Shown here in pieces: positions 25,498 to 35,119 of a stretch of DNA of 64,000 nucleotides. This DNA is from Alphaproteobacteria bacterium (GTDB taxonomy: Bacteria; Pseudomonadota; Alphaproteobacteria; CACIAM-22H2). The notes under the pieces are model-generated. The model saw only the letters and a program-made list of their open reading frames with translations, ran no database searches and was not told where the DNA came from. The DNA lies in contig JAEULA010000051.1 of NCBI GenBank assembly GCA_016793165.1, positions 1 through 64,000 of the forward strand, given 5' to 3'. The number at the start of each line of letters is the position of its first letter. Positions within the stretch are counted from its first letter, which is position 1. A program made the translations under genes and the position numbers.

Positions 25498-27014
25498 TCG
25501 AGCAGCCGCGCCTGGGCGATCTCTGGGGCCGCATCTTCACGGGAACGCGCAGCATCGGCTCGTTCGTGAACGGCAAGCTCGTCGAAGGCGAGGGCGAACC
25601 GGTGACGCTCGTCGATCCGGCGAGCGAGACGACGCTGGCGACCTATCGCGACGCCGGCGCCGCGCTCGCTCTCCAGATCACCGACAGCGCCGCGCGCGGC
25701 GTCCCGGCGTGGCAGGCGCTGACCGCCTCGGCGCGCGGCCGCGTGCTGTGGTCGATCGGCGCCGCGCTGCGCCGGCATCTCGCGACGCTTGCCGAGATGG
25801 AGGCGATCGTCGCCGGCAAGCCGATCCGCGACTGCAAGGTCGAGGTCGAGAAGGTCGCGGAGATGTTCGAGTACTACGCGGGCTGGTGCGACAAGCTCGC
25901 GGGTGACGTGCTGCCGGTGCCGAGCGGGCACCTGAACTACGTGCGGCGCGAGCCCTACGGCGTCGTGCTCGCGATCACGCCGTGGAATGCGCCGATCTTT
26001 ACCGCCGGCTGGAACGTCGCGCCCGCGCTCGCGGCCGGCAATGCCGTCGTGCTCAAGCCGTCGGAGTTCACGCCGCTGACCTCGCTCGCCCTGGCGAAGC
26101 TGGCCTGCGAGGCCGGGCTGCCGGAGCGCGTGCTGAACGTGGTCGCGGGGCTCGGCGCGGTCTCCGGCCAGGCGCTGGTGCAGAGCCCGCATGTGCGCAA
26201 GGTGTGCTTCGTCGGCTCCGTTCCGACGGGCAAGGCGATCGCGCGCGCGGCGACCGAGACGCTGAAGCCTTGCGTGCTCGAGCTCGGCGGCAAGTCCGCC
26301 AACATCGTCTTCGCCGATGCCGACATGTCGCGCGCCGTCCAGGGCGCCCAGGCCGCGATCTTCGCCGGCGCCGGCCAGTCCTGCGTCGCGGGCTCGCGCC
26401 TGCTCGTGCAGCGCGGCGCCTACGACCGGTTCCTCGAGGCGTTCGCGGCGGCGAGCCGCCGGCTCGTGGTCGGCGCGCCGCTGGATCCGGCGACCGAGAT
26501 CGGCCCGATCGCCACGCGCCAGCAGTACGAGCGCGTGGACGCGATGGTCGCCGCCGGCCGCGCCGAGGGGGCCGAGGTGATCGCCGGCGGCGGACGCCCC
26601 GACGGGCTCGCGCGGGGCTTCTATTTCGCGCCGACGATCCTGGCCAAGGCCACCAACGCGATGCGGGTGGCGCGCGAGGAGATCTTCGGTCCGGTCGTGG
26701 CCGCGATCCCGTTCGACGACGAGGCGGAGGCGATCGCGCTCGCCAACGACACGAGCTTCGGGCTCGCAGGCGGCGTCTGGACCGCCGATGTCGGGCGGGC
26801 GCATCGCGTCGCGGCCGGCGTGCAGGCCGGAACGGTGTGGATCAACGGCTACAAGACGATCCACGTGATGTCGCCGTTCGGCGGCTTCCGGCAGTCCGGC
26901 TACGGCCGCAGTTCGGGTCGCGAGGCGCTGCTGGAGTACACCCAGACGAAGAGCGTCTGGGTCGAGACCGCGGCCGAGCCGCCCAAGGGCTTCGGCTACG
27001 CGCCGGAGGGCTGA
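25494..27014 (+). CDS. Aldehyde dehydrogenase family protein
   Basis: A 506-aa NAD(P)-dependent aldehyde dehydrogenase. Active-site residues are Asn165 (TPWNAP), Lys188, Glu263 (LELGGKSAN) and the nucleophile Cys297 (GAGQSCVAG). The C-terminal PFGGFRQSGYGR is typical. It starts at ATG 25494, overlapping the upstream dehydrogenase stop. It probably oxidises the aldehyde produced by that dehydrogenase. Confidence 0.94.
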   Translation: MIEQPRLGDLWGRIFTGTRSIGSFVNGKLVEGEGEPVTLVDPASETTLATYRDAGAALALQITDSAARGVPAWQALTASARGRVLWSIGAALRRHLATLAEMEAIVAGKPIRDCKVEVEKVAEMFEYYAGWCDKLAGDVLPVPSGHLNYVRREPYGVVLAITPWNAPIFTAGWNVAPALAAGNAVVLKPSEFTPLTSLALAKLACEAGLPERVLNVVAGLGAVSGQALVQSPHVRKVCFVGSVPTGKAIARAATETLKPCVLELGGKSANIVFADADMSRAVQGAQAAIFAGAGQSCVAGSRLLVQRGAYDRFLEAFAAASRRLVVGAPLDPATEIGPIATRQQYERVDAMVAAGRAEGAEVIAGGGRPDGLARGFYFAPTILAKATNAMRVAREEIFGPVVAAIPFDDEAEAIALANDTSFGLAGGVWTADVGRAHRVAAGVQAGTVWINGYKTIHVMSPFGGFRQSGYGRSSGREALLEYTQTKSVWVETAAEPPKGFGYAPEG

Positions 27015-27116
27015 AGCCGGCGCCGCGACGTCGTCGCGCGGATCGAGCGCGCTTGGCGTGCGCGGCGCGGCGGTGCGAAGCTGCGGACCATCCGACAACG
27101 AGGGTGGGCCGAGGCG

Positions 27117-28520
27117 ATGGGCAAGGACGAACTCTGGCGGTGGGACGCGGTCGACCTGGCCGCGGCGGTCCGCGCGCGGCGGATTTCCAGCCGCGAGGCC
27201 GTTGCGGCGCATCTCGGCCGCATCGACGCCGTCAATCCGCGCATCAACGCGGTCGTCGACCGGCTCGACGACGAGGCGCTGAAGCTGGCCGATGCGGCGG
27301 ATGCCGCGGTGCGGCGCGGCGACGCGCTCGGGCCGCTGCACGGCGTGCCGGTCACCGTGAAGATCAACGTCGACGTCGCGGGGCGGCCGACGACGAACGG
27401 CGTTGTCGCCTTCAAGGACGCGATCGCGCCGGGCGACTCGCCGGTGGTGGCGAACCTGCGCCAGGCGGGTGCGATCATCGTCGGCCGGACGAACACCCCG
27501 TCCTTCTCCTTCCGCTGGTTCACCGAGAACGATCTCCACGGCGAGACGATCAATCCCTGGGGCCGTCATGCGACGCCGGGCGGCTCGTCGGGCGGCGCGT
27601 CCGCCGCGGTCGCGTCCGGGATCTCGGCCATCAGCCACGGCAACGACTACGGCGGATCGATCCGCTATCCCGCCTATTGCGCCGGGATCTTCGGCATCCG
27701 GCCGAGCTTCGGTCGCGTGCCGGCCTATCGGCCGGCGCTGAGCGAGGAGCGGCCGATCTGCGCGCAGCTGATGGCAGTGCAGGGGCCGCATGCCCGCGGC
27801 GTCGCGGATCTGCGCACGGCGTTGTGGGCGATGAGCGCCGGCGATCCGCATGATCCGTGGTGGGTGCCTGCGCCGCAATGCGGGCCGGCGCCGGCGCGGC
27901 CGATCAAGGTCGCGCGCCTCGCCGCGCCCGGCGCGAGTCCGGAGGTGGTCGCCGCGCTCGATACCGCCGCGCGCTGGCTGAGCGAGGCGGGCTACGTCGT
28001 CGACGCGCCCGGCGAGGCGCCGAGCATCGACGACGCGGCAGCTCTCTGGACGATGCTGGTCGGCAACGAGGGCCGGCTGTTCACCCAGGGCGACATCGAG
28101 AAGTACGGCGACGCCAAGGTGGCGAACGTGGTGCGCGCGATGGCGTCGCTGATACCCGAGGTCGATGCCCGGGCCTATCTCAAGGGCCTGGCGCGGCGCA
28201 CCGGCGTGCTGCGCACGTGGCAGCTGTTCCTCGAGCGCTGGCCGCTGATCCTCTGCCCCGTCTCCGACGTGCCGCCCCTGCCGCCGGGCGCGGACCAGGG
28301 CGGCATTCCGGCGATGGAGATGCTCCTGCGCGCGCAGCGCTGGCAATACGGCTTCAACGGCATCGGTCTGCCCGGCATCTCGTGCCCGACCGGCGTGAAC
28401 GGCTCGACGCCGATGGGCGTGCAGCTGGTGGCGGGCCGCTTCCGCGAGGACCTGCTGCTCGACGCGGCCGCGATCATGGAGGCGCGCTGCGGCCGCCTGA
28501 CGCCGATCGATCCGCGGTAG
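27117..28520 (+). CDS. Amidase signature family protein, copy 1
   Basis: A 467-aa amidase. The Ser-cisSer-Lys triad is Lys82 (TVKINV), Ser157 (TPGGSSGG) and Ser181 (DYGGSIRYP). The closely GatA-like N-terminus is followed by a variable substrate domain. It lies 102 bp after the ALDH and ends 6 bp from the convergent synthase gene. It probably hydrolyses a small amide as part of the same catabolic cluster. Confidence 0.92.
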   Translation: MGKDELWRWDAVDLAAAVRARRISSREAVAAHLGRIDAVNPRINAVVDRLDDEALKLADAADAAVRRGDALGPLHGVPVTVKINVDVAGRPTTNGVVAFKDAIAPGDSPVVANLRQAGAIIVGRTNTPSFSFRWFTENDLHGETINPWGRHATPGGSSGGASAAVASGISAISHGNDYGGSIRYPAYCAGIFGIRPSFGRVPAYRPALSEERPICAQLMAVQGPHARGVADLRTALWAMSAGDPHDPWWVPAPQCGPAPARPIKVARLAAPGASPEVVAALDTAARWLSEAGYVVDAPGEAPSIDDAAALWTMLVGNEGRLFTQGDIEKYGDAKVANVVRAMASLIPEVDARAYLKGLARRTGVLRTWQLFLERWPLILCPVSDVPPLPPGADQGGIPAMEMLLRAQRWQYGFNGIGLPGISCPTGVNGSTPMGVQLVAGRFREDLLLDAAAIMEARCGRLTPIDPR

Positions 28521-28526
28521 CGCGCG

Positions 28527-29738
28527 TCAGTCGGCGCGCTTGACCGCGATGACCGCGTTGAGGCCGCCGAAGGCGAAGGAGTTGGAGAGCGCCGCGCGGA
28601 TCGGCCTCTCGCGCGCCGTGTTCGGCACGTAGTCGAGATCGCAGGCCGGATCGGGGCCGAGGAAGTTCGCCGTCGGCGGGACGACGCCGTCGCGCATCGC
28701 CGCCACGGTGATCGCGAGTTCGAGCGCGCCGGCGGCGCCGAGCGCGTGGCCGTGCACGGCCTTCGTCGACGAGATCGCGAGCTTCGACGCCAGATCGCCG
28801 AAGGCGAGCTTGAGCGCCTTGGTCTCGGTCGGATCGTTGGCCGGCGTCCCGGTGCCGTGGGCGTTGACGTAGTCGATGTCCTCGGGGTTCAGCCCGCCGT
28901 CGCGCAGCGCGCCGCGGATCGCGCGTGCCGCGCCGTCGGCGGACGGCGCAACCAGGTCGCCGGCATCCGACGACATGCCGAACCCGGCGATCTCGGCGAG
29001 GATCGGCGCGCCGCGCTTGCGCGCGCTCTCGAAGGTCTCGATGACGAAGACGCCCGCGCCCTCGCCGAGCACCATGCCGCGACGATTGGCGCTGAACGGG
29101 CGGCAGGTGTCGGAGGCGACGACGCGCAGCGCCTCCCAACCCTTCATCGTGCCGAGCGTGATCACCGCCTCGGTGCCGCCGGTGATCGCCATGTCGACGG
29201 TGCCCTGGCGGACCATCCACGCGGCGGTGCCGATTGCGTGGTTGGCGGAGGAGCACGCGCTGGCGATGGCGTAGGCCGGGCCGGTGACGCCGTAGCGCAT
29301 CGTCACCTGCGAGGCCGGCGCATTGACCATCAGCTTGGGGATCGTGAACGGGTGAACGCGCGTCAGCTTCTCGGCGTAGAGCTTCTTGAAGCTTTCATCC
29401 AGCGTGTTCATGCCGCCGACGCCCGAGCCGAGGATAACGGCGCAGGTCTCTCCGAGCGGCTTGGAGTTCTCGAGCCCGGCCATCGTCAGCGCCTCCTGCG
29501 CCGCGACGAGCGCGAACTGCGACGCGCGGTCGAGCATCGTCAGGAGCTTGCCGTCGAAGATCTTCTCGGGATCGAAGTCGCGGACCTCGGCGGCGTTCTT
29601 CGCCAGCAGCAGCGCGGGATCGACGCGCGTCACCTCGCGGATCGACGAACGGCCGGCCACGGCCTCCCGCCAGACGGAGGGAAGATCGTGGCCCAGGCCG
29701 CAGATGCAGCCGACACCCGTGATGGCGACGCGACGCAT
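28527..29738 (-). CDS. Beta-ketoacyl-ACP synthase II family (FabF/NodE-like)
   Basis: A 403-aa thiolase-fold condensing enzyme that elongates an acyl-ACP with malonyl-ACP. The catalytic triad is complete: Cys162 (IASACSSA), His294 (NAHGTGTP) and His329 (KAVHGHALGA). It starts 3 bp after the dedicated ACP gene, the arrangement of NodFE or AcpXL-linked synthases rather than of the main fab operon. It probably serves a special fatty-acyl product, not bulk lipid synthesis. Confidence 0.92.
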   Translation of the reverse strand: MRRVAITGVGCICGLGHDLPSVWREAVAGRSSIREVTRVDPALLLAKNAAEVRDFDPEKIFDGKLLTMLDRASQFALVAAQEALTMAGLENSKPLGETCAVILGSGVGGMNTLDESFKKLYAEKLTRVHPFTIPKLMVNAPASQVTMRYGVTGPAYAIASACSSANHAIGTAAWMVRQGTVDMAITGGTEAVITLGTMKGWEALRVVASDTCRPFSANRRGMVLGEGAGVFVIETFESARKRGAPILAEIAGFGMSSDAGDLVAPSADGAARAIRGALRDGGLNPEDIDYVNAHGTGTPANDPTETKALKLAFGDLASKLAISSTKAVHGHALGAAGALELAITVAAMRDGVVPPTANFLGPDPACDLDYVPNTARERPIRAALSNSFAFGGLNAVIAVKRAD

Positions 29739-29741
29739 CCC

Positions 29742-30002
29742 TCAGGCGCCCGCGGCGGGCTTCTTCGCGAGCACGAGCTCGCGGACCGCGGCGACGACCT
29801 CGCCGACGTTCTTGACGTCCATCTTGATGGCTTCCTCGGGGATCGTGATGTCGAACCCTTCCTCGAGCGCGAAGACGATCTGGACCAGATCGACCGAGGC
29901 GATCTTGAGGTCGTCCATGGTCGCTCCCGGCGTCACCAGGGCGCGGTCGACGCGGGCTTCCTTGGCGATGATGTCGCAGATCTTGTTCTCGATGTCGTCC
30001 AT
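29742..30002 (-). CDS. Specialised acyl carrier protein (NodF/AcpXL-like)
   Basis: An 86-aa acidic helical carrier protein. The phosphopantetheine attachment Ser36 is in the segment DLKIASVDLVQIVF, where ordinary ACPs have D-S-L, so the motif here is A-S-V. The downstream helix VFALEEGFDITIP resembles NodF and AcpXL. It is cotranscribed with the FabF-like synthase (3-bp gap). A dedicated ACP usually means an unusual acyl product such as very-long-chain or hydroxylated chains for lipid A or an aminolipid; that is inference. Confidence 0.88.
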   Translation of the reverse strand: MDDIENKICDIIAKEARVDRALVTPGATMDDLKIASVDLVQIVFALEEGFDITIPEEAIKMDVKNVGEVVAAVRELVLAKKPAAGA

Positions 30003-30118
30003 GGGTGGCCTCTTCCCCGGGTGGCAGTGCGGCGGAGTCGATTCCTTCCGGCCCCGCAGGCGATGCCGTCGAGGTTTTCGCGGCGTCTGTCAACACCGGA
30101 TTCGCCGCGACGGTCCGC

Positions 30119-30832
30119 TCAGCCCTTGCGGCGGCCGGTGTCGGCGGGTTCCGGCGTCGGCCGCCCGCAGCGGTTGTCGGCGTCGCGCGTGACGCGGTTG
30201 AGCGCGGCCTCGATCGCCTGGCGGCCGGTCTCCAGGCCGGCCTCGTCGGCTTCGGCCGCGATGGCGATAGGCGGGCCGACCACGACCGCCACGCGGCCGA
30301 AGGGGAAGGGGACGAGCATGCGGTCCCAGCTGCCCAGCAGCCTGCCGCGCGTGGTCGAGTAGCCGACCGGGATGACCGGCGCGTCGGCGAGCTGGGCGAT
30401 CGCGGCGACGCCGATCTGGGCGCGCATGCGCGGGCCTCGCGGACCGTCGGGGGTTATCGCGGCCCAGTCGCCCCGGCGGATCACGCCGACCATGTCGCGC
30501 AGCGCGCCGGCCCCGCGGCGCGACGACGACCCGACCACCGTCGCGAGGCCGAACCGCGCGATCACCGCGGCGACCAGCCGCCCGTCGCGGTGGCCCGAGA
30601 TCATCATGTGCAGCCGCCTGCGCGTCGTGGCGTTGAAGGCCGTGGGCAGCAGCAGCATGCGTGCGTGCCAGAACGCGAACAGGCAGCCGCGCGCCTCGAG
30701 GTCCGCGCGGTCGACGGCCGGATCGAGCACGAGCTCCCAGCGGCAGGTCGCCCAGACCAGCCGGATGTAGCTCGCGGCGACCCATGCCAGCACGGCCATG
30801 CCGGCTGGCGAGTCGAGGAATCGCTTGAACAC
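30119..30832 (-). CDS. DUF374 lysophospholipid-acyltransferase-like protein
   Basis: A 237-aa membrane-associated acyltransferase-fold protein. It has an N-terminal hydrophobic segment, then FAFWHAR, a GHRDGRL block and TPDGPRGPR, the hallmarks of DUF374 (PlsC-related). The start is set at GTG 30832 (VFKRFL); an ATG at 30799 is possible, and any longer start would run into the gamma-glutamyltransferase gene. It lies between ggt and the ACP/synthase pair and may use that ACP's product as acyl donor. Confidence 0.85.
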   Translation of the reverse strand: MFKRFLDSPAGMAVLAWVAASYIRLVWATCRWELVLDPAVDRADLEARGCLFAFWHARMLLLPTAFNATTRRRLHMMISGHRDGRLVAAVIARFGLATVVGSSSRRGAGALRDMVGVIRRGDWAAITPDGPRGPRMRAQIGVAAIAQLADAPVIPVGYSTTRGRLLGSWDRMLVPFPFGRVAVVVGPPIAIAAEADEAGLETGRQAIEAALNRVTRDADNRCGRPTPEPADTGRRKG

Positions 30833-30869
30833 GGTCGGGTGGAGGCGGCGCGCGGCGCGCGCCGCGCCG

Positions 30870-32444
30870 TCAGACCGTGTCCTCGCTGACGCCGGCCGAC
30901 CACGGCGACATGACGTCGCCGATGCCGAGGCGCGTGTCGCCGTCGCGCAGCACGACCTGCGGGCAGGCGTAGCCGGTCGGATAGGCCGCATGCTCGATCA
31001 GGCGCGTGGGGAACTTCGCGTCGAGCGCCGCCTGCACCGCGGCCGGCAGGCGCGGGTCCATCGACACCAGATCCGGATCGGAGACGTCGATGCGCGGATG
31101 ATGCGCCGCGGCCTCGAGATCGAGGCCGTGGTCGATGAGGAACGAGCTGATCTGGAACACCGCCGGCAGGATCTTGCGCCCGCCCGATGCGCCGATCGCG
31201 AACCAGCCCTGGCCGTCGCGCCGGGCGACCACGGGGCACATGTTGGTCAGCGGCCGCTTGCCGGGCGCCATCGAGTTCGGCCGGCCGGGCCGCGGATCGA
31301 ACCACATGACGCCGTTGTTCACGAGCACGCCGGTCTTCGGCAGCACGACGCGGCTGCCGAACAGCGACAGCAGCGTCTGCGTGATGGCGATCATGTTGCC
31401 GTCCCGGTCCATCGCGCAGAGATGCGTCGTATGCGTGGCCGCGGCGGTCTCGTCGCCCATCTTCTCGAGGCGCTCCGCATAGGCCGCGCGCAGCGCGGCG
31501 GCATAGGCGAGGAAGGCCTCGGGGCCGGGGCCCTTGGCGACGCCGCCGGCGGGCAGCCCGTCAAGCACGCGCTTGAAGGTCGGGCCGGCGGTGAGACCGC
31601 TGGCGAGCGACACCGTGGCGCCGCCCCACGTCACCTCGATCGGGTCGACGAAGCGCGCCGCGCATGCCTTCAGGTCGGCGGCGTCGATCGGTGCGCCGAC
31701 GGCCTTGAAGTCGGCGACGAGGTCCTGGGCAAGCCCGCCCTCGTAGAAGTCGCGCGCACCGTCGCGCGCGATTCGCCGCAACGTGTCGGCGAGACCCTTG
31801 AGCATGATCCGCTTCACCGGTCCGGCGGAGCTGGTCACCGCCGGCAGGCCGTCGGGCAGGTAGATCGCGGAGGAACTCGGGTAGTTGCGCAACGCCGCCG
31901 CCTCGCCGGCGATCTTGAGCGTGGTCCACCAGTCGGCGGGAAGGCCGGCATCGGCGTGTCGGATGGCGGAAGCGAACAGCTCGGCCCAGGGCTTGCGGCC
32001 GTAGGTGGCGTGCGCGAGTCGCCAGCCCTCGACGATGCTGGGCACGGCCATGGAGAGCGGGCCGTGCACGTTCCTGTCGTCGACGACGCCCGGCCACCCG
32101 AACAGGTCGGCGGCCTGCGAGCCCGAAAGCGGATAGGCCTTGGGATCGAGATTGCGCGAGGCGACCGGGCCGCAGTCGAGGACGCGCGCACGGCCGGACT
32201 TGGCGTCGTAGATCATCATGAAGCCGATGCCGCCGAGGCCCGAGTTCCACGGCTCGAGCGCCGCGAGGCACGAGGCGGTGGCGATTGCCGCGTCGATCGC
32301 GCTGCCGCCGGCCTTGAGGATCTCGGCGCCCGCACGCGCGGCATGCATGTTCTGGCTGGCGACGACGCCGCCCTTGCCGCGGGCCACCGGCTTGCGGACG
32401 ACCCAGTTCTGGACCTGCGGATTGGCCGTCGGGGATGAAGTCAT
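30870..32444 (-). CDS. ggt: Gamma-glutamyltransferase family protein
   Basis: A 524-aa Ntn-hydrolase precursor that self-cleaves before the catalytic Thr (THTTHLC; Thr339 likely) to give large and small subunits. The small subunit carries GVLVNNGVMWFDP and PLTNMCPVV in the expected order. There is no signal peptide, unlike the periplasmic GGT of many bacteria, so it probably acts in the cytosol on imported gamma-glutamyl or similar amides. It starts 9 bp after the DadA-like gene. Confidence 0.92.
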   Translation of the reverse strand: MTSSPTANPQVQNWVVRKPVARGKGGVVASQNMHAARAGAEILKAGGSAIDAAIATASCLAALEPWNSGLGGIGFMMIYDAKSGRARVLDCGPVASRNLDPKAYPLSGSQAADLFGWPGVVDDRNVHGPLSMAVPSIVEGWRLAHATYGRKPWAELFASAIRHADAGLPADWWTTLKIAGEAAALRNYPSSSAIYLPDGLPAVTSSAGPVKRIMLKGLADTLRRIARDGARDFYEGGLAQDLVADFKAVGAPIDAADLKACAARFVDPIEVTWGGATVSLASGLTAGPTFKRVLDGLPAGGVAKGPGPEAFLAYAAALRAAYAERLEKMGDETAAATHTTHLCAMDRDGNMIAITQTLLSLFGSRVVLPKTGVLVNNGVMWFDPRPGRPNSMAPGKRPLTNMCPVVARRDGQGWFAIGASGGRKILPAVFQISSFLIDHGLDLEAAAHHPRIDVSDPDLVSMDPRLPAAVQAALDAKFPTRLIEHAAYPTGYACPQVVLRDGDTRLGIGDVMSPWSAGVSEDTV

Positions 32445-32453
32445 CTGGAAACC

Positions 32454-33716
32454 TCAGGAAAGACGAGTGGGGGAGTACGGGGACGGGTCGATCTCGGGCG
32501 ACGCGCCGGCGACGATATCGGCGACCAGCTTTCCGCTGCCGCAGGCGAAGGTCCAGCCCAGAGGGCCGTGACCAGCATTGACGTAGACGCCGGGCACGGG
32601 CGTCGCCCCGACGAAGGGCGAGCCGTCCGGGCTGACCGGGCGCATGCCCGTCCAGTAGGTGACGCCGGCGCGCTCGGCCTGCTGCGCCAGGTCGGGAAAG
32701 AGCGAGGTGGCGGTGGTCAGGATGTTTCGCGCGCGCCGCTCGTTCAGGGAGGTGTCCCAGCCGGTGAATTCGGCAGTTCCGCCCATGCGCAGGCCGCCGC
32801 CGAAGGGCGACGCGACGATCTTGAGCGTGTCGTCGACCACGGCCAGGCGCGGCGCGCCGTTCCAGCCCGCCAGCGGGACGGTCGCCGAGTAGCCCTTGAC
32901 CGGGTTGATCCAGAGCCTGATGCCGAGCGGCCGGGCGAGGGCCGGGGCCCACGCCGCTGCCGCGAGCACGGCGGCATGTCCGGCGAGACGCCCGCGCGAG
33001 GTTCGCACGGCCGTGAACCGGCCCTTGTCCGCCTCGAGCGCCATGACGGTCTCGCCGAAGCGGAAGGCGACGCCCTGAGCCTGTGCCGCCGCCGCCAGCG
33101 CCTGCGTGAAGCGGTGGGCGTCGCCGTACTCGTCGTCGGGAAAGAAGACGCTGCCGATCAGCCGGTCGCCGACGTCGCGCAGGGCGGGCTCGAGGTCGAC
33201 GGTCTGGTCGCGTCCGAGGATCTCGTATTCGACGCCGTAGGGCGCGAGCATCCGGGCGAAGTCGCCCTGTGCGTCGAGATCGGCCTGGTCGCGGAAGACC
33301 TTGATCGAGCCGTTGGCGCCGAACGGATAGTCGAGTGCGGCAGCCGCCCGCAGCGCTCGCAACTGCGCGAGGCTGTATTGCGCGAGCGCCGCCGCGGCGA
33401 GGGTGTTGCGCCGCCACGGCTCGGCGCGCGAGTTCATCAGGAAGCGCAGCCCCCAACCGAACATCGACGGGACCGCGGTCGGCCGCAGCAGGAACGGGGC
33501 ATCCTCCTTGCCCACGTAACGGAGCAGCTTCGACAGCACGCCGGGCGCGTTCCACGGATCGGGCTGGCTCGGCACGACGAGCCCGGCATTGGCGAAGCTG
33601 GTCTCGAGTGCAGGCGCCTCGCGTCGCTCGACGACGGTGACGTCGTGTCCGGCCTGGCGCAGGTACCAGGCCGCCGTGACGCCGGCGAGGCCGGCGCCGA
33701 TGACGAGGACGTGCAT
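32454..33716 (-). CDS. FAD-dependent D-amino acid dehydrogenase-like oxidoreductase
   Basis: A 420-aa DAO-fold flavoprotein. The FAD-binding motif VIGAGLAGVTAAWYLRQAG begins at residue 5. The C-terminal TGMRPVSPDGSPFVG and AGHGPLGWTFACGSGK blocks are those of DadA. It would deaminate D-amino acids to keto acids, passing electrons to the respiratory chain. It starts 11 bp after the amidase and is followed by ggt, giving a cluster for amide and D-amino acid use. Confidence 0.92.
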   Translation of the reverse strand: MHVLVIGAGLAGVTAAWYLRQAGHDVTVVERREAPALETSFANAGLVVPSQPDPWNAPGVLSKLLRYVGKEDAPFLLRPTAVPSMFGWGLRFLMNSRAEPWRRNTLAAAALAQYSLAQLRALRAAAALDYPFGANGSIKVFRDQADLDAQGDFARMLAPYGVEYEILGRDQTVDLEPALRDVGDRLIGSVFFPDDEYGDAHRFTQALAAAAQAQGVAFRFGETVMALEADKGRFTAVRTSRGRLAGHAAVLAAAAWAPALARPLGIRLWINPVKGYSATVPLAGWNGAPRLAVVDDTLKIVASPFGGGLRMGGTAEFTGWDTSLNERRARNILTTATSLFPDLAQQAERAGVTYWTGMRPVSPDGSPFVGATPVPGVYVNAGHGPLGWTFACGSGKLVADIVAGASPEIDPSPYSPTRLS

Positions 33717-33727
33717 TGCCGGCGGTC

Positions 33728-35119
33728 TCAGCCCAGCTTGGGGAACACCGGCGGCATGGCGTGTTCGTAGGCGCGAGCGACCCGCAGGACCATGGCCTCG
33801 TCGTACATGCGCCCGACGATATGCAGCCCGACGGGGAGGCCGTCGCTGGCGAAGCCGCAGGGGACCGAGGCGGCAGGCTGGCGCGTCATGTTGAAGGGGT
33901 AGCTGAACGGGCTCCAGTCCATCCAGGTCGCCTGGCCGGGCTCGCTCAGATCCTGCCCCGCCTTGAATGCCGGGATCGGCATGGTCGGCGTGACGAGGAC
34001 GTCGAAGCGCTGCAGAAAGGCGCCCATCGCGCGGCCCATGGCGATGCGCACCGCGTCGGCCGCCAGCCAGTCGTTGGTGGACTGCCGCCGCCCGATGGCC
34101 GCCATGGCCCGAAATCCGGGATCGGCGAGGTGCAGCCGATCCTGCGGCAGCATGGATTCGAGCTTTGCCGCCGCGGCCGACCACATGACGAGCATCGAAT
34201 CGGCATGATCCGGCAAGTCCGGATCGACCTCCTCGACCTTCGCGCCGATCGCCGCCAGCGTCTTGACCGCGGCATCGACCCGGGCGCGGACATCGGGATG
34301 GAGCTTCGCGCGGCCGCCGAGCGTCGGGCTGTAGCCGATCCGCACGTCGCGCGCGCCGGCCTCGATGCCGTCGAGCCAGTCGGTGCCGCCGAAGGGCAGC
34401 GCGGTGGGATCGCGGTGATCGGGGCGCTGCAGGATGTTGAGCATCAGGGCGCCGTCGCGGACCGTCCGCGTGATCGGCCCGGTATGCGAGACCGTCCGGA
34501 AGGCGCTCGACGGGTACGACGGCACGCGGCCGAACGTCGCCTTGATGCCGAACACGCCGGTGAAGGCGGCCGGGATGCGGATCGACCCCGCGCCGTCGGA
34601 GCCCTGGTGCAACGGTCCGAAGCCGCAGGCCGCGGCGACCGCGGCGCCACCCGAGCTGCCGCCGGGCGTCCGCTCGGGGTTCCACGGATTGCGGGTGATG
34701 CCGGTGAGCGGGGAGTCGGTCAGGCCCTTCCAGCCGAATTCCGGGGAGGTCGTGAGGCCGAGCATGACGACACCGGCCTCGCGCAGTCGGGCGACCCAGG
34801 AGGCCTCGTCCGTCGTCGGTACGGGGTCGATCAGCCTGGATCCCCGCTGATTGGGCCAGCCGAGGACCCCCGACAGGCCCTTGATCGTGGTCGGGACGCC
34901 GTCGATGGCCGATAGCGGAGTTCCCGCGCCATAGCGCAGCTCGGCCGCCCGGGCCTGATCCAGGGCGCGATCGGCATCGACCAGCGTGAAGGTGTTGAAG
35001 GTGGGGGCGTGCCGCTCGATGCGGGCCAGGACCGCCTTCGTCGCTTCCACCGGCGACAGACGGCGGCCGGCGAAAGCGGCGACGAGGGCCTCGGCCGTCA
35101 TCTGGCATGGATCGGTCAA
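33728..35119 (-). CDS. Amidase signature family protein, copy 2
   Basis: A 463-aa amidase with Lys80 (TTIKGL), Ser155 (TPGGSSGG) and Ser179 (DGAGSIRIP). The start is set at TTG 35119 because GGGGAGA lies six bases upstream; ATG 35101 is the alternative (457 aa). It begins the minus-strand cluster with DadA-like and ggt. It differs from copy 1 mainly in the C-terminal substrate region, so the two probably take different amides. Confidence 0.9.
   Translation of the reverse strand: MTDPCQMTAEALVAAFAGRRLSPVEATKAVLARIERHAPTFNTFTLVDADRALDQARAAELRYGAGTPLSAIDGVPTTIKGLSGVLGWPNQRGSRLIDPVPTTDEASWVARLREAGVVMLGLTTSPEFGWKGLTDSPLTGITRNPWNPERTPGGSSGGAAVAAACGFGPLHQGSDGAGSIRIPAAFTGVFGIKATFGRVPSYPSSAFRTVSHTGPITRTVRDGALMLNILQRPDHRDPTALPFGGTDWLDGIEAGARDVRIGYSPTLGGRAKLHPDVRARVDAAVKTLAAIGAKVEEVDPDLPDHADSMLVMWSAAAAKLESMLPQDRLHLADPGFRAMAAIGRRQSTNDWLAADAVRIAMGRAMGAFLQRFDVLVTPTMPIPAFKAGQDLSEPGQATWMDWSPFSYPFNMTRQPAASVPCGFASDGLPVGLHIVGRMYDEAMVLRVARAYEHAMPPVFPKLG

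Noticed and set aside
25308..28346. A 1012-codon open frame on the minus strand
   Set aside because: It runs antisense to well-supported ALDH, dehydrogenase and amidase genes, is Arg/His-rich with no domain, and results from GC-rich codon bias.
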